Counted from the stretch's first letter, positions 8,302-17,789 are shown. The stretch is DNA of 64,000 nt from Pseudomonas kermanshahensis (GCF_014269205.2 NZ_JABWRY020000001.1:2480001-2544000), one strand, 5' to 3'. Translations and numbers: made by a program. The notes: generated from the sequence alone by a model not told the origin.

Positions 8302-9237
8302 CTAATCGCAGGGCGCGAGGCGGTGGCCGTCTGTTCGCAGTGCGTACAGCAGCACATCCAGCAGCGCCCTGACGCGGGGGAGGGCCTCGCGTTTTTTGAG
8401 CCACACCACGTTCATCGGCAGCCCATCTGTTGCCAAGTGCGGCAACACCTCAATCAACGCGCCACTTTCCAGCTGTTGATTGACCAGCCAGGTGGGCACC
8501 TGAGTGACCCCCAACCCCTGCACGACTGCCTGTACCACCCCTTCGCCATCGCCGATGGCAAGCCGCGCCGGCATGAAGCGCCGCTCCATTTCACCCGGTT
8601 GCATACCGGTCATGTGCCAGGGGCTGCCCACCCCGTCGGGCTGCCCGTAAACCACACAGTCATGGGCTTGCAGGTCCGCCTCATCGAGCGGTGTGCCACG
8701 GGCTTGCAAGTAGCCCGGTGAGGCACAGAAGATGAACCGTTGAGCACCGATGAACTGGTGCCCCAGGTCCTCCGGCCAAACGTCCGTGCCGCCGATACGT
8801 ACCACGATATCGATACCCTGCTCGGTCGGGTTGACGAAGCTGTCGGTAAAGGACACGTGTGGCTGCAACTGGGGATGGCGTTTGAGGTAGTCGAGAATGA
8901 CCGGCAAGACGTGCAGCCGCCCATACGCTGCGGGCAGGTCGATGCGCACCCGACCCCGTGGCTCGAAGTAGTCTTCATGCAGGGCCAATTCCGATGCTTC
9001 GAGGTCGGCCAGCACGCGTGAGCAGGTCTTGTAGAACGTTTGCCCCGCATCGGTCAGGGCAAGCCGACGGGTCGTGCGCTCGAACAGGCGTAAGCCCAGG
9101 CGAGCTTCCAGCCGCGCGACACCTTTGCTGACAGCCGAGCTGGTCAGGTTCAGGCGCTGCGCCGCCGCGGCAAAACTGCCGAGGTCTGCCACGCAGACAA
9201 AAACGTCAATGCCCTTCAAACGTTCGGAGGAGTGCAC
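8302..9237 (-). CDS. LysR-type transcriptional regulator, probable GTG start
   Basis: This is a 311-residue regulator when read from a GTG at 9237 (MHSSERLKGIDVFVCVADLG), with AAAGGG about 6 bases upstream. The ATG at 9306 would add an atypical 23-residue leader. The winged helix-turn-helix is SFAAAAQRLNLTSSAVSKGVARLEARLG, and the effector domain follows from GRVRIDLPAAYGRLHVLP, as in the CrgA/PA0477-like group. It is upstream of the MFS exporter on the same strand and divergent from the PepSY gene, either of which may be its target. No distinctive operator was found in the 106-bp divergent region. Confidence 0.82.
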   Translation of the reverse strand: MHSSERLKGIDVFVCVADLGSFAAAAQRLNLTSSAVSKGVARLEARLGLRLFERTTRRLALTDAGQTFYKTCSRVLADLEASELALHEDYFEPRGRVRIDLPAAYGRLHVLPVILDYLKRHPQLQPHVSFTDSFVNPTEQGIDIVVRIGGTDVWPEDLGHQFIGAQRFIFCASPGYLQARGTPLDEADLQAHDCVVYGQPDGVGSPWHMTGMQPGEMERRFMPARLAIGDGEGVVQAVVQGLGVTQVPTWLVNQQLESGALIEVLPHLATDGLPMNVVWLKKREALPRVRALLDVLLYALRTDGHRLAPCD

Positions 9238-9343
9238 CGTCAACCCTTTGTGTAATGAACGTGGCTGCAAGCGTAACGATGATTGAACCGAAACGACAGC
9301 GCCCAAGTCGCATCCTTTAACTCAGGCAAAAAGGATGTTGACG

Positions 9344-9616
9344 ATGAAAACCATGACGCGCGTATTGACGGGGTTGGCACTGGTTGGCGCACTGGGCGCT
9401 AGTGCCGCGTGGGCTGACCAACCAGGTGCAGACTGGAAGGTGAACAAAGACCAGGCAGAGACGGTGCTTAAAGGCGCCGGCTACACCCAGATCACCAAGA
9501 TTGAAGCGGATGACGGCCACTGGGAAGGCGAGGGCATCAAGGCCGATGGCAAGCAGTACGAATTCCACGTTGATCCCCACTCCGGCAATATCACCAAGGA
9601 TGAACTGGATAATTGA
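9344..9616 (+). CDS. small secreted PepSY-domain protein
   Basis: This is a 90-residue exported protein. The start at 9344 is chosen because AAAAGGA lies 8 bases upstream, whereas the ATG at 9335 is inside that ribosome binding site. A signal peptide (MKTMTRVLTGLALVGALGASAAWA, described by its ends: basic N-terminus and an AWA cleavage site near residue 24) leads into a single PepSY-like domain with DQAETVLKGAGYTQITKIE and the strand YEFHVDPHSGNI. Such periplasmic proteins are usually of unknown role and may modulate proteases or sensors. It is divergent from the LysR gene at 8302-9237. Confidence 0.83.
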   Translation: MKTMTRVLTGLALVGALGASAAWADQPGADWKVNKDQAETVLKGAGYTQITKIEADDGHWEGEGIKADGKQYEFHVDPHSGNITKDELDN

Positions 9617-9623
9617 GCCACCG

Positions 9624-10547
9624 TCAGGTCACGTTTGGCGTCAGCCATTGTGACCCGGCCAGCCGCTCGATGAAAAAATCAGCCAAGGCCTGGACCTTTC
9701 TCGGCCGGCTTCGGGCTGAGGGTGTGACGAAATACAAGCCGCCTTGGGTCATGCTCCACGTGGGTAGCAGGTGCTCAAGGCGGCCGTCCGCCAAGTATTC
9801 GGAGGCGATGAAATCCGGTAATTCGGCGATCGCCAAGCCCTCCAGCAAGGGCGCCACCAACGCATCAGAATTGGTCACACGCAGGGGCCCCCGCGGCACG
9901 ACGTCTTGTTCGGTGCCGTCACTGTGGGTGAACCGCCAAACCTGGCTGCGGGCGCGGTAGGCGTAGCTCATGCAGGCATGGTCAACCAGGTCGCGTGGGT
10001 GCTCAGGGCGTCCATGACGCGCAAGGTATGACGGCGCGGCTACCAGGTATTGCGTGACCGCACAGATACGTCTCGCCACCAAGGACGAATCCGGCAGTGC
10101 TGCAATACGCAGTGCTGCATCGAACCCCTCGGCAACCAGATCGACTGTCGAATCTGACAAGTGAAGGTCGAGTTCCAACTGGGGGTACCTGGCCATCAAC
10201 GCGGGCAGCAGCGGCGCTACCCAGCGCAAGCCGAATGACATAGGCACCGCCAGGCGCACCAAGCCCCGTGGCTGCACCGACATCTCCTGGGCGGCGCTTT
10301 CCATCTCTTCTGCCTGGCGGTACAACGCGCTGGCCTGTTCGACCATGCGCTGGCCGAACTCGGTGACGCAAAGCTGGCGTGACGTGCGATTGAACAGACG
10401 ACCGCCCAAGCGTGCCTCCAGACGCGCCACCGCACGCGATACCGTCGGTACCGACACGCCCATGGCGCGCGCTGCCGCTGCGTAGGAACCTTCTTCCGCC
10501 ACTTTGGCGAACATTGCCAGCCCTTCAAAATCGGGAATTCTTGCCAT
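9624..10547 (-). CDS. LysR-type transcriptional regulator
   Basis: This 307-residue regulator starts MARIPDFEGLAMFAKVAEEG. An upstream extension to 10625 is read through the divergent promoter and is not credible. The helix-turn-helix is SYAAAARAMGVSVPTVSRAVARLEARLG, followed by NRTSRQLCVTEFG, typical of the DhcR/AaeR-like branch. The effector domain runs from RGLVRLAVPMSFG. The gene is divergent from the SDR at 10650, with an inverted repeat between them, so the SDR is the likely target. Its stop is 7 bases from the convergent PepSY gene. Confidence 0.86.
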   Translation of the reverse strand: MARIPDFEGLAMFAKVAEEGSYAAAARAMGVSVPTVSRAVARLEARLGGRLFNRTSRQLCVTEFGQRMVEQASALYRQAEEMESAAQEMSVQPRGLVRLAVPMSFGLRWVAPLLPALMARYPQLELDLHLSDSTVDLVAEGFDAALRIAALPDSSLVARRICAVTQYLVAAPSYLARHGRPEHPRDLVDHACMSYAYRARSQVWRFTHSDGTEQDVVPRGPLRVTNSDALVAPLLEGLAIAELPDFIASEYLADGRLEHLLPTWSMTQGGLYFVTPSARSRPRKVQALADFFIERLAGSQWLTPNVT

Positions 10548-10567
10548 TTCATTTCTGCAATGATGAG

Positions 10568-10590
10568 TTTCAAATGATTCTATTTTGAAA
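10568..10590. promoter_or_regulatory. inverted repeat, candidate LysR operator
   Basis: TTTCAAA (10568-10574) and TTTGAAA (10584-10590) form a perfect 7-bp inverted repeat with 9 bases between. It lies in the 102-bp divergent region between the LysR gene (start 10547) and the SDR gene (start 10650), in the most AT-rich part of the interval. Confidence 0.5.
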
Positions 10591-10649
10591 ATATCGGTGC
10601 GTCGATAAGCTTCTCCCACACCCAATCACTACCCCTCGGGAGAAACACC

Positions 10650-11402
10650 ATGAGCAACAAACTTGAAGGCAAGATCGCACTGGTAACCGGCGGCACCACC
10701 GGTATCGGCCTGGCCACCGCCAAACGTTTCGCAGAGGAGGGCGCCCATGTGTACATCACCGGCCGCCGCCAGAGCGAGCTGGACAAGGCCGTAGCGCTGG
10801 TCGGTAACGCCACCGGCATCGCCGTCGATTCAACCCGGCTTGACCAGTTGGACGCACTGTATGCCCAAATCGGCCAGCAACAGGGGCGTCTGGATGTGCT
10901 GTTCGCCAACGCGGGTGGCGGCTCGATGCTCCCCTTGGGAGACATCACCGAGGCCCACTACGACGATACGTTCGACCGCAACGTCAAAGGTGTGCTGTTC
11001 ACGGTGCAGAAAGCGTTGCCGTTGTTGGCGCCGAACGCTTCCGTCATTCTTACGGGCTCTACCGCCGGTAGCTCCGGGACTGCGGCATTCAGCGTGTACT
11101 CGGCGTCCAAGGCCGCCGTTCGGGCATTCGCACGCAGCTGGATCCTCGACCTGAAGGACCGCGGGGTCAGGGTCAACACCCTCAGCCCAGGTGCCACGCG
11201 AACCCCAGGCCTGGTTGACCTGGCGGGCCCCGATGCAGAGCAACAGCAGGGGTTGCTGGACTACCTGGCCGCCCAGGTGCCACTGGGGCGTGTGGGTGAG
11301 CCTGTGGAAATTGCCAATGCCGCCGTCTTCCTGGCGAGCGATGACTCAAGTTTCGTCAATGGCGCCGAACTGTTTGTCGATGGCGGTCAGGCTCAGATCT
11401 AG
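10650..11402 (+). CDS. short-chain dehydrogenase/reductase (classical SDR)
   Basis: This 250-residue classical SDR has all the signatures: nucleotide-binding TGGTTGIG (about 14-21), an arginine-rich GRR after beta 2 suggesting NADP(H), NAG near 89-91, and the catalytic serine in LTGSTAG with YSASK. It ends in a standard [16 protein letters not shown] oligomer tail. GGGAG eight bases before the ATG supports the start. It probably reduces a quinone, ketone or aldehyde. The divergent LysR suggests induction by a specific small molecule. The substrate cannot be told from sequence. Confidence 0.88.
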   Translation: MSNKLEGKIALVTGGTTGIGLATAKRFAEEGAHVYITGRRQSELDKAVALVGNATGIAVDSTRLDQLDALYAQIGQQQGRLDVLFANAGGGSMLPLGDITEAHYDDTFDRNVKGVLFTVQKALPLLAPNASVILTGSTAGSSGTAAFSVYSASKAAVRAFARSWILDLKDRGVRVNTLSPGATRTPGLVDLAGPDAEQQQGLLDYLAAQVPLGRVGEPVEIANAAVFLASDDSSFVNGAELFVDGGQAQI

Positions 11403-11421
11403 GGCGTGAGCCTTGGGCAGG

Positions 11422-11457
11422 GTAGGCAGCGGACGATCGTGTGCTCCCGCTGCCTAC
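11422..11457. terminator. hairpin between convergent SDR and phytochrome genes
   Basis: A perfect 11-bp stem (11422-11432 with 11447-11457) has a 14-base loop and covers the phytochrome stop codon at 11454-11456. It lies 20 bases after the SDR stop. There is no clear U-run on either side, so its role as a bidirectional terminator is inferred from position and strength. Confidence 0.45.
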
Positions 11458-14000
11458 TGCCTGCTGTCGATCAGGCTTTCCAGATTCGTCAGAATCGACA
11501 GGGCATCGTAGGGCTTGCGCACAACAGGGACGTGCTTCAAATGCGCAGGAATGCTGATGCTGTCGCCATAGCCGGTGGCGAACAGGAACGGGATGTTTTT
11601 GCGCGTGAGTTCTTCGGCGACGGCAATCGACGTGCCCGTCCCCAGGTTGATGTCCAGCACCGCGACATCCGGCCTGCGGCTGGCGAGCAGCTTCATCGTC
11701 TCGGCTTCGGAGCTTGCGGTAATCACGTCTTCGACCAGCGCATCGGCCAGAATCTGTTCGAGGCCTACTGCAATGACCAGCTGGTCCTCGAGAATCAGCA
11801 CGCAGGATTTGACCAGGTCCGAGCCGCTGACATGAGGCGCAGCCGGTGGCGCCGTTGGCGCAACGGCATCGACCGTTTCGACCTGGGTCAGGTGTTTGGC
11901 AGGGATCTTGAAATACCCCTGCAGCCCTTCTGGCCTGTATTCGAGCGTGCTGGTGCCGCCGAGGTCGAAGGGGATGCTGCGTTCGATCAGCACCGAACCG
12001 AAACCACTTCGGCTGGGTGGGCGAACCGTTGGCCCACCGCTTTCGCGCCACGTGATGTCGCACGCCCCACTCACATCGACCTGCCAGCTCACGGCCAGCT
12101 TGCCACCTGCCCGAGACAGCGCGCCGTACTTGGCGGCGTTGGTCGCCAGTTCGTGGAGCACCAAGGCCAGCACCGAGTAGGCGCGGGCATCAAGCAGCAG
12201 GCTGGGGCCGTTCAGCTCGATGACATCGGCCGAGGTGCGGTAGGGCGACAGCTCGGCTTCCAGAAGCGTGGAGAAGCGCCCACCGCCATCACCTCGCACG
12301 ACCTGGTCATGCGCCAGGGAAAGCGCCTGAATGCGGCCTTTGAGCGTTGCCACGTAGCTGTTGAGGGTCTGGTTTTCGGCGGTGGGGTGGGCCACCAGCG
12401 CACCGATCAGCGAAAGAATGTTCTTCACCCGGTGGTTGAGCTCTTCGTTGAGCATCCGTTGGCGGACGTCCGCCTTGGAGCGCTCGTCGGCCATGAGCTC
12501 ACTGTTATGCAGCACCACCTCGACTATCGCGGCGCGGATGGCCTCGCCAAACTGGCGGTCTTGCTCGGACCAAGGCTGTGAGTGGTGGTGAACGGTCTGT
12601 TTCCACACCGCGAAGCTCTTGCGTGGCGTCAGGCGTTCACCTAACGGGCCGCTGTCGTAGGTTTTGTTGGGGTCGCCGGCCCAATCCAGGGTCTCGATCA
12701 CCTCTTTGCGAAACAGCATCAGGTAATCCCGGGGCTGCTGTGACATCGGAATGACCAACACGCCCGAAACGTCGACGGCGTAATCCTGGGCAGGTGGGTG
12801 CGCCATCGAGAGGCAGTTCGAAGCCCAGGTACGGCCCTCGGCGACACCTTCGGCGAATCTCAACAAGCTGGGTAACGCCACGTTTGGCGGTGTCAGTGCC
12901 TCAGCGGTCCAGCGGCCTTGCAGCGACATGCCGATGCCGTCGCAGGGGATGAGCGCCTTGAAGTCCGTCATGCGAGCACGCAGCAGTTCCTCGAAGTCGG
13001 CGGTGCGGTGTGCATCACGCAGCAGGTTGTCGAGCACTTCGCGTGCGTAGGCGGCGGCCTCCAGGCTTTGCTTGGCGCGCAGAGTCTGGATATGCAACGA
13101 GAAAAATTCGCCGAACATTTCTGCCGCGACGCGTTGGCCCATGGACAACGTGCGGGGTGCGTAATGGTGGCAGGCAATCAGCCCCCAGAGCGCGCCGTCG
13201 ACGATGATCGAAATGGACATGGACGCGCCTACGCCCATATTGCTCAGGTACTCGCAGTGAATGGGCGAGACGCTGCGCAGGTGCGCGTAGGACAGGTCGA
13301 GCGGTTCACCATTCAGGTCCAGCACAGGGGTGATGGGCACGGTCTTGAACTGGGCATCGGAAATGATGCGGACCGGATTGCGCAGGTACAGGGCGCGCGC
13401 CTGCTGCGGAATGTCGGACGCGGGGAAGTACTGCCCCAAAAAGCTTTCCAGGCCGCTGCGCTTGGCCTCGGCAATCACCTTGCCAGCGCCGTCAACGCCA
13501 AGCTGGTAGATCATCACCCGGTCGTAGCCCAGCAGCGCTCGCACACGTCGGGCAGTGTCGGCGAATAGCTTCTCGGAGCGGTCGATCTCGCGCAGTTGGG
13601 CGATGACGGTGCGGACCAGCTCAATCGGCTCGGCGATGCTTGCACCGCAGGGCTCGAACTCGAGGATGGCGGTGCCTTTGTAAATATGCGCGGCAATATC
13701 GAACGCCTGACCGGACGGCAGGCTCACGGCAAACGACAGTGCCGGGCGAGTGCCCTCTTTGACCCGTGCCAGTGCGTTGCGAAGGGTATGCGCAGCCTCG
13801 GTGCCGATAATTGCTTCGAGGCGTTGACCGTTGATGTCCCCGGCAACGCCCAGCATGCCTGGGGTATTGGCGGAGTGACGCAGCACCACGCTTGCTGCCG
13901 CATTGCAGGCCAACAGGCAACCGTGCGGCTGGATGCTGCCCGGAATCTGGATGGGTTCGCGATCGCAGTTGGTCAGATTGACGGGAGGTTGCAAAGTCAT
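11454..14000 (-). CDS. bacteriophytochrome HWE histidine kinase with fused receiver domain
   Basis: This 848-residue red/far-red photoreceptor has the order PAS, GAF, PHY, HWE-type kinase, receiver. The biliverdin-attachment cysteine is Cys12 in NLTNCDREP, followed by IQIPGSIQPHGCLL. The GAF pocket shows PASDIPQQARALY and SPIHCEYLSNMGV, and the PHY tongue has TPRKSFAVWKQ (the PRxSF motif). The kinase has EELNHRVKN with His523, and the receiver has LDINLG with the phospho-acceptor Asp783. It should autophosphorylate in response to light and either transfer to its own receiver or signal onward. No heme oxygenase (bphO) gene is adjacent, so biliverdin must be made elsewhere. AGGGG precedes the ATG. 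Confidence 0.92.
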   Translation of the reverse strand: MTLQPPVNLTNCDREPIQIPGSIQPHGCLLACNAAASVVLRHSANTPGMLGVAGDINGQRLEAIIGTEAAHTLRNALARVKEGTRPALSFAVSLPSGQAFDIAAHIYKGTAILEFEPCGASIAEPIELVRTVIAQLREIDRSEKLFADTARRVRALLGYDRVMIYQLGVDGAGKVIAEAKRSGLESFLGQYFPASDIPQQARALYLRNPVRIISDAQFKTVPITPVLDLNGEPLDLSYAHLRSVSPIHCEYLSNMGVGASMSISIIVDGALWGLIACHHYAPRTLSMGQRVAAEMFGEFFSLHIQTLRAKQSLEAAAYAREVLDNLLRDAHRTADFEELLRARMTDFKALIPCDGIGMSLQGRWTAEALTPPNVALPSLLRFAEGVAEGRTWASNCLSMAHPPAQDYAVDVSGVLVIPMSQQPRDYLMLFRKEVIETLDWAGDPNKTYDSGPLGERLTPRKSFAVWKQTVHHHSQPWSEQDRQFGEAIRAAIVEVVLHNSELMADERSKADVRQRMLNEELNHRVKNILSLIGALVAHPTAENQTLNSYVATLKGRIQALSLAHDQVVRGDGGGRFSTLLEAELSPYRTSADVIELNGPSLLLDARAYSVLALVLHELATNAAKYGALSRAGGKLAVSWQVDVSGACDITWRESGGPTVRPPSRSGFGSVLIERSIPFDLGGTSTLEYRPEGLQGYFKIPAKHLTQVETVDAVAPTAPPAAPHVSGSDLVKSCVLILEDQLVIAVGLEQILADALVEDVITASSEAETMKLLASRRPDVAVLDINLGTGTSIAVAEELTRKNIPFLFATGYGDSISIPAHLKHVPVVRKPYDALSILTNLESLIDSRQ

Positions 14001-14133
14001 AGGCGGCCCCTGCCGGTTTACCAGACACCGGCTGCCTGCATGACCGCCGAACAGTTTCAGGCAAACGAAGTGTTTACGGTCACATTCAGCGTTTGATTCT
14101 AGCGGGCGCGTTACGCTTCGTCATCAGGGGCGC

Positions 14134-14162
14134 AAGAGGGCCAGCGCAAAGTTGGCCCTCTT
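14134..14162 (-). terminator. hairpin terminator downstream of the oxidoreductase gene
   Basis: Positions 14134-14143 and 14153-14162 form a perfect 10-bp stem (AAGAGGGCCA with its complement) with a 9-base loop, 24 bases after the stop of the minus-strand oxidoreductase. A U-run is lacking, but position and stability fit a terminator that isolates the phytochrome gene. Confidence 0.5.
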
Positions 14163-14186
14163 GGAAGTTGCAACAGTGTGCCGGGG

Positions 14187-15200
14187 TCAGAAACCTTCCA
14201 AAACAATCTTGCCCCGGGCCTGGCCACGCTCTATGAGGGCATGGGCACGCTTGAGGTTTTCCGCGTTGATGGTGCCGAAGTGCTCGCCGACGGTGGTCTT
14301 GAGTACACCTTCGTCGATAAGCGCTGATACCTTCTCGAGTAGTTCGTGTTGTTTGATCATGTCTTCGGTGTGGTAAAGCGAGCGCGTGAACATGAGTTCC
14401 CAGTGCAGCGACAGCGATTTGCGCTTGAGTGGCATGACGTCCAACTGCGCGGGGTCATCGATGAGTGCGAGTTTGCCTTGTGGGCGAAGCACCTCCACAA
14501 GCTGCGGCAGGTAGGTATCGGTATGCGTCAGGCTGATCACATAATCAACAGGATTGCCCCCGAGTGCTTCCAGTTGCAAGGCGATCGAAGCCGAATGGTC
14601 GATGACATGGTGGGCACCCAGTTCGCTGACCCATTGCTGGGTTTCGGGCCGGGAGGCGGTGCCGATGACCGTGAGTTGCGTGAGCTGCCGGGCCAGTTGC
14701 ACCAGGATTGAGCCGACGCCGCCGCCAGCCCCGATCACCAACAGGCTTTGCCCCACGCCACCGCTCGGCGCGATACCCAGTCGATCAAACAACAGTTCCC
14801 AGGCAGTGATGGAGGTCAATGGCAACGCGGCGGCACTGGCATCGTCGAGGCTACGCGGTTTGTGCCCGACAATGCGTTCGTCGACCAGGTGATATTCGCT
14901 GTAGCTGCCCGGGCGATCGATGGCGCCGGCATAGAAGACCTCGTCGCCTGGCTGGAACAATGTGACCTCGGCGCCTACTTCGCGCACGATCCCCACCGCG
15001 TCCCACCCCAATACCTGTGGCTGGCCGGTCTGGCGTGAGGCGCGCACTTTGGTATCGACCGGGTTGACGGCAATGGCCTTGACCTCGACCAGCAGGTCTC
15101 GGGCGCCGGGTGTTGGCTTGGGCAGGTCTGTGTCGAACAGCGAATGTGGGTCTTGAATCGGCAAACCGGCTTGGGTGTATACGACGGCCTTCATTGGCAT
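14187..15200 (-). CDS. zinc-type alcohol dehydrogenase-like/quinone oxidoreductase
   Basis: This 337-residue medium-chain dehydrogenase/reductase starts MPMKAVVYTQAGLPIQDP. It has the GroES-like N-terminal fold (VNPVDTKVRA, LGWDAVGIVREVG, FQPGDEVFYAG) and the Rossmann motif GAGGGVGSILVQLARQL. Zinc ligands of true alcohol dehydrogenases are absent, which fits the zinc-binding alcohol dehydrogenase family 1/quinone oxidoreductase group that uses NADPH on enones or quinones. It is divergent from the GlxA-type regulator at 15429, which is the obvious candidate controller. Confidence 0.85.
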   Translation of the reverse strand: MPMKAVVYTQAGLPIQDPHSLFDTDLPKPTPGARDLLVEVKAIAVNPVDTKVRASRQTGQPQVLGWDAVGIVREVGAEVTLFQPGDEVFYAGAIDRPGSYSEYHLVDERIVGHKPRSLDDASAAALPLTSITAWELLFDRLGIAPSGGVGQSLLVIGAGGGVGSILVQLARQLTQLTVIGTASRPETQQWVSELGAHHVIDHSASIALQLEALGGNPVDYVISLTHTDTYLPQLVEVLRPQGKLALIDDPAQLDVMPLKRKSLSLHWELMFTRSLYHTEDMIKQHELLEKVSALIDEGVLKTTVGEHFGTINAENLKRAHALIERGQARGKIVLEGF

Positions 15201-15428
15201 TACCTCAGTGGAATGGGAAGTTGGGCGCAGGCTATCCGCTTGGGTTTAGTCCAGAAACCCGCTGAATGAAGTAAGACTTTCACGCTGGGGGTGAAAATGG
15301 CGGAGCGAACGCTTTGGCTCATGGTGCAGCTCCGCGGGTAGGGACTGGCGCCATGATGCTCAAGTTTGCCTGCGGCTTAAATGACGCATAAAGTACTGAT
15401 TCAGGACATGGCGTTAAGGAGCACAGCA

Positions 15429-16373
15429 ATGCATCGAGTCGGCTATCTGATCACGGAGGGCTTCCAGGTCATGTCCCTGGCAACGCAGACCGTGTTCGAG
15501 TTCGCCAACCTTGTGGCGGGCGAAGAGGTCTACAGGATTCAGAACTACTCAATCGGCGGGGGGACTGTGCGCTCTTCTTTAGGGATGCACATCGATACGT
15601 TGCCCTTGGGGGCGCCGGGCCTCGCTGACAGCTGGATGGTCACTGGTACACTGACCCCGTTGACGCCGCCTTCCGACGACGTGCTGAAAAGCGTGCGGGG
15701 GTTTGTCGACGGTGCGCGTCGCACTGCTGGGTTGTGCACCGGTACATTTGTGCTCGCCCAAGCGGGTGTACTGGAGGGCCGTCGCGCCACCACGCACTGG
15801 GCCTACGCCAAAGCCTTGCAGCGCATGCACCCGCGAATCACGGTCGAGGACGACCGCATCTTCATCGTTGACGGCCCTGTGTGGACCTCGGCGGGGATGA
15901 CCGCCGCGCTGGACATGGCGCTGGCGATGGTGGAAAAGGACTTGGGGGCTGAGCTTGCCCGTTCTATTGCGCACAAGCTGGTGATGCATCAACGCCGCTC
16001 TGGCGGCCAGTCGCAGCATTCGGAATTGTTGTCGCTGGCGCCCAAGTCAGACCGCATCCAGAGCGCGCTGGACTACGCGCGCAAGCACCTTAACCGCCCG
16101 CTCAGTGTTGAGGAACTGGCGGATGTGGTGCACCTGAGCCCCCGGCAATTCACCCGTGTGTTTACTGCGGAGACGGGGCAATCACCGGCCAAGGCGGTGG
16201 AAAGCCTGCGCCTGGAGGCCGCCCGGTTGATGATCGAGCAAAGCCGCCACAGCCTGGATACGGTGGCGAGGGAAACGGGGTTCAGGGATCGCCGCCATAT
16301 GCGTGAGGTGTTCATGCGCGGCTTTGGCGTGCCGCCGCAGGCCGTGCGCAGGGATGCACGGCGGGTTATGTAG
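15429..16373 (+). CDS. GlxA-type AraC-family regulator with DJ-1/PfpI domain
   Basis: This 314-residue regulator is read from the ATG at 15429, which has AAGGAG 7-8 bases upstream; the ATG at 15381 would add a spurious 16-residue tail. The N-terminal DJ-1/PfpI-like ligand domain (to about residue 190) includes the elbow AGLCTGTFVLAQAGVLEGRRATTHW. The C-terminal AraC domain has both helix-turn-helix units (LSVEELADVVHLSPRQFTRVF and LDTVARETGFRDRRHMREVF). Relatives control catabolic or stress genes. It is divergent from the quinone oxidoreductase. A short TTTCAC/GTGAAA dyad at 15278-15296 could be an operator. Confidence 0.88.
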   Translation: MHRVGYLITEGFQVMSLATQTVFEFANLVAGEEVYRIQNYSIGGGTVRSSLGMHIDTLPLGAPGLADSWMVTGTLTPLTPPSDDVLKSVRGFVDGARRTAGLCTGTFVLAQAGVLEGRRATTHWAYAKALQRMHPRITVEDDRIFIVDGPVWTSAGMTAALDMALAMVEKDLGAELARSIAHKLVMHQRRSGGQSQHSELLSLAPKSDRIQSALDYARKHLNRPLSVEELADVVHLSPRQFTRVFTAETGQSPAKAVESLRLEAARLMIEQSRHSLDTVARETGFRDRRHMREVFMRGFGVPPQAVRRDARRVM

Positions 16374-16374
16374 T

Positions 16375-16406
16375 GCCTGTCCCAGCCCTATGGGCTGGGA
16401 TCAGGC
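16375..16406. terminator. bidirectional hairpin between convergent genes
   Basis: A 9-bp perfect stem (TCCCAGCCC with GGGCTGGGA, loop TAT) is extended by GCCTG/CAGGC with a one-base bulge, spanning 16375-16406. It fills the 39-base gap between the stops of the GlxA-type regulator and the amino-acid permease. Confidence 0.6.
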
Positions 16407-16412
16407 TGACCA

Positions 16413-17789
16413 TCAGCTACCTACGTAGCCAACTGTCTTCCCCGCCAGCCGATTACGCATCACCAGGTACGCCCCCAGCACAAACAGTGAGGTCACCGAG
16501 GTGAACCAGAACTGGAACCGCGAAGCCGGGTCGAATGCCTGGGTGATAATCACCGCCAGCAGTGCGAACAGCGCAACGATGTTGGCGTAAGGGAAGAACC
16601 ACGCCCGGAACGCCGTAGGGTCGACCGCTTCATGCCGGGTTTTCCAGCGCATGGCGAAGTGGGCGACGATGATGAAGATCCACACGATCATCACGAACGT
16701 GCCGCTGCTCTTGGCCAGGGTCATGAACAGGTCGCCGCCGCTGACAAAGTGCACGGTCAGGATCAACAGGCAGATGCTCAGGCTCAGCAGCAGCGCATTG
16801 AGCGGTACCCCTTTGGACGTGGTGCGAGAGAACAGCTTCGGCGCATGCCCACGCTGGCTCAGCGAGAACAGCATGCGCGAGTTGGAGAACATGAAGGAGT
16901 TCATCACCGACATGAACGAGATGAACAACACGATCTTCATGGCCACTGCGGCGCCACTGAACCCGGCCAGGCTGAACAGCGACACATACGGGGACGCCAG
17001 GTTCTCCGTGTCTGTCCACGGCAGGCAGAGGATCAGGATCGACACCGAGCCGACATAGAACAACATCACTCGCAGAATGACGCTCTTGATGGCCCGGATG
17101 ACGTTCTTGCGAGGGTTCTCTGATTCACCGGCGGCAACGGCAGCGATTTCACTCCCGCCCAGCGAGAAGATCACCACCACCACACCCGCCATGACCGGCG
17201 ACAGGCCATTGGGCATGAAACCATCGTGCGCGGTCAGGTTGACCCAGCCAGGGGAAGGGATGTTGCTGTGCAGGCCGAGCAGAATCGAAAGCCCCAGCAC
17301 CATGAAGATCAGAATGGTGGCGACCTTCATCGCGGCCAGCCAGTACTCCACTTCAGCGAAGGATTTGACCGAGTAGGCGTTGCTTGCCATCAGTGTCACC
17401 AGCATGATGAACGCGCCGGCCCAGATGGGTAGCCAAGGCAGAAAATCGTTGAGGATGGCGCCCAGCAGTACCGCCTCCAAGGTGATGGTCAGCATCGACT
17501 TTAGCCAGTACAGCCAGCCGACGGTAAACCCTGCCCATTCGCCGAGGTAGCTGTTGGCATAGGTTGAAAACGAGCCTGCATCCGGGTTGCGGCAGGCCAT
17601 CTCGCCGAGCATGAACATCACCAGGGTGACCACAATGCCGCCGATGAAATACGACAGGATCGCGGCAGGCCCTGCCGAGGCAATCAACTTGCCCGACCCC
17701 ATGAACAGCCCCGCGCCGATCACCCCGCCCAGCGCGATCATGGTGATGTGCCGTTGTTTCAGGCTTTGCTTCAGACTGTTGGATTGCAT
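16413..17789 (-). CDS. amino-acid permease of the APC superfamily (AAT/GabP-like)
   Basis: This 458-residue inner-membrane transporter has twelve predicted helices. The start MQSNSLKQSLKQRHITMIALGG is supported by AGAGAGGA 8 bases upstream. The family signature IALGGVIGAGLFMGSG in helix 1 and the GEMACRNPDAGSFSTYANSYLGEWAGFTVGW segment in helices 2-3 are clear, as is SEIAAVAAGESENPRK in the consensus amphipathic region. The branch includes GABA, proline and aromatic amino-acid permeases; the substrate cannot be fixed. It is a single-gene unit bounded by a convergent terminator and a 300-bp upstream region. Confidence 0.87.
   Translation of the reverse strand: MQSNSLKQSLKQRHITMIALGGVIGAGLFMGSGKLIASAGPAAILSYFIGGIVVTLVMFMLGEMACRNPDAGSFSTYANSYLGEWAGFTVGWLYWLKSMLTITLEAVLLGAILNDFLPWLPIWAGAFIMLVTLMASNAYSVKSFAEVEYWLAAMKVATILIFMVLGLSILLGLHSNIPSPGWVNLTAHDGFMPNGLSPVMAGVVVVIFSLGGSEIAAVAAGESENPRKNVIRAIKSVILRVMLFYVGSVSILILCLPWTDTENLASPYVSLFSLAGFSGAAVAMKIVLFISFMSVMNSFMFSNSRMLFSLSQRGHAPKLFSRTTSKGVPLNALLLSLSICLLILTVHFVSGGDLFMTLAKSSGTFVMIVWIFIIVAHFAMRWKTRHEAVDPTAFRAWFFPYANIVALFALLAVIITQAFDPASRFQFWFTSVTSLFVLGAYLVMRNRLAGKTVGYVGS

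Noticed and set aside
11406..12581. Plus-strand frame opposite the phytochrome kinase
   Set aside because: Shadow of the kinase and receiver domains, with histidine/glutamine-rich composition and no homology that I recognise.
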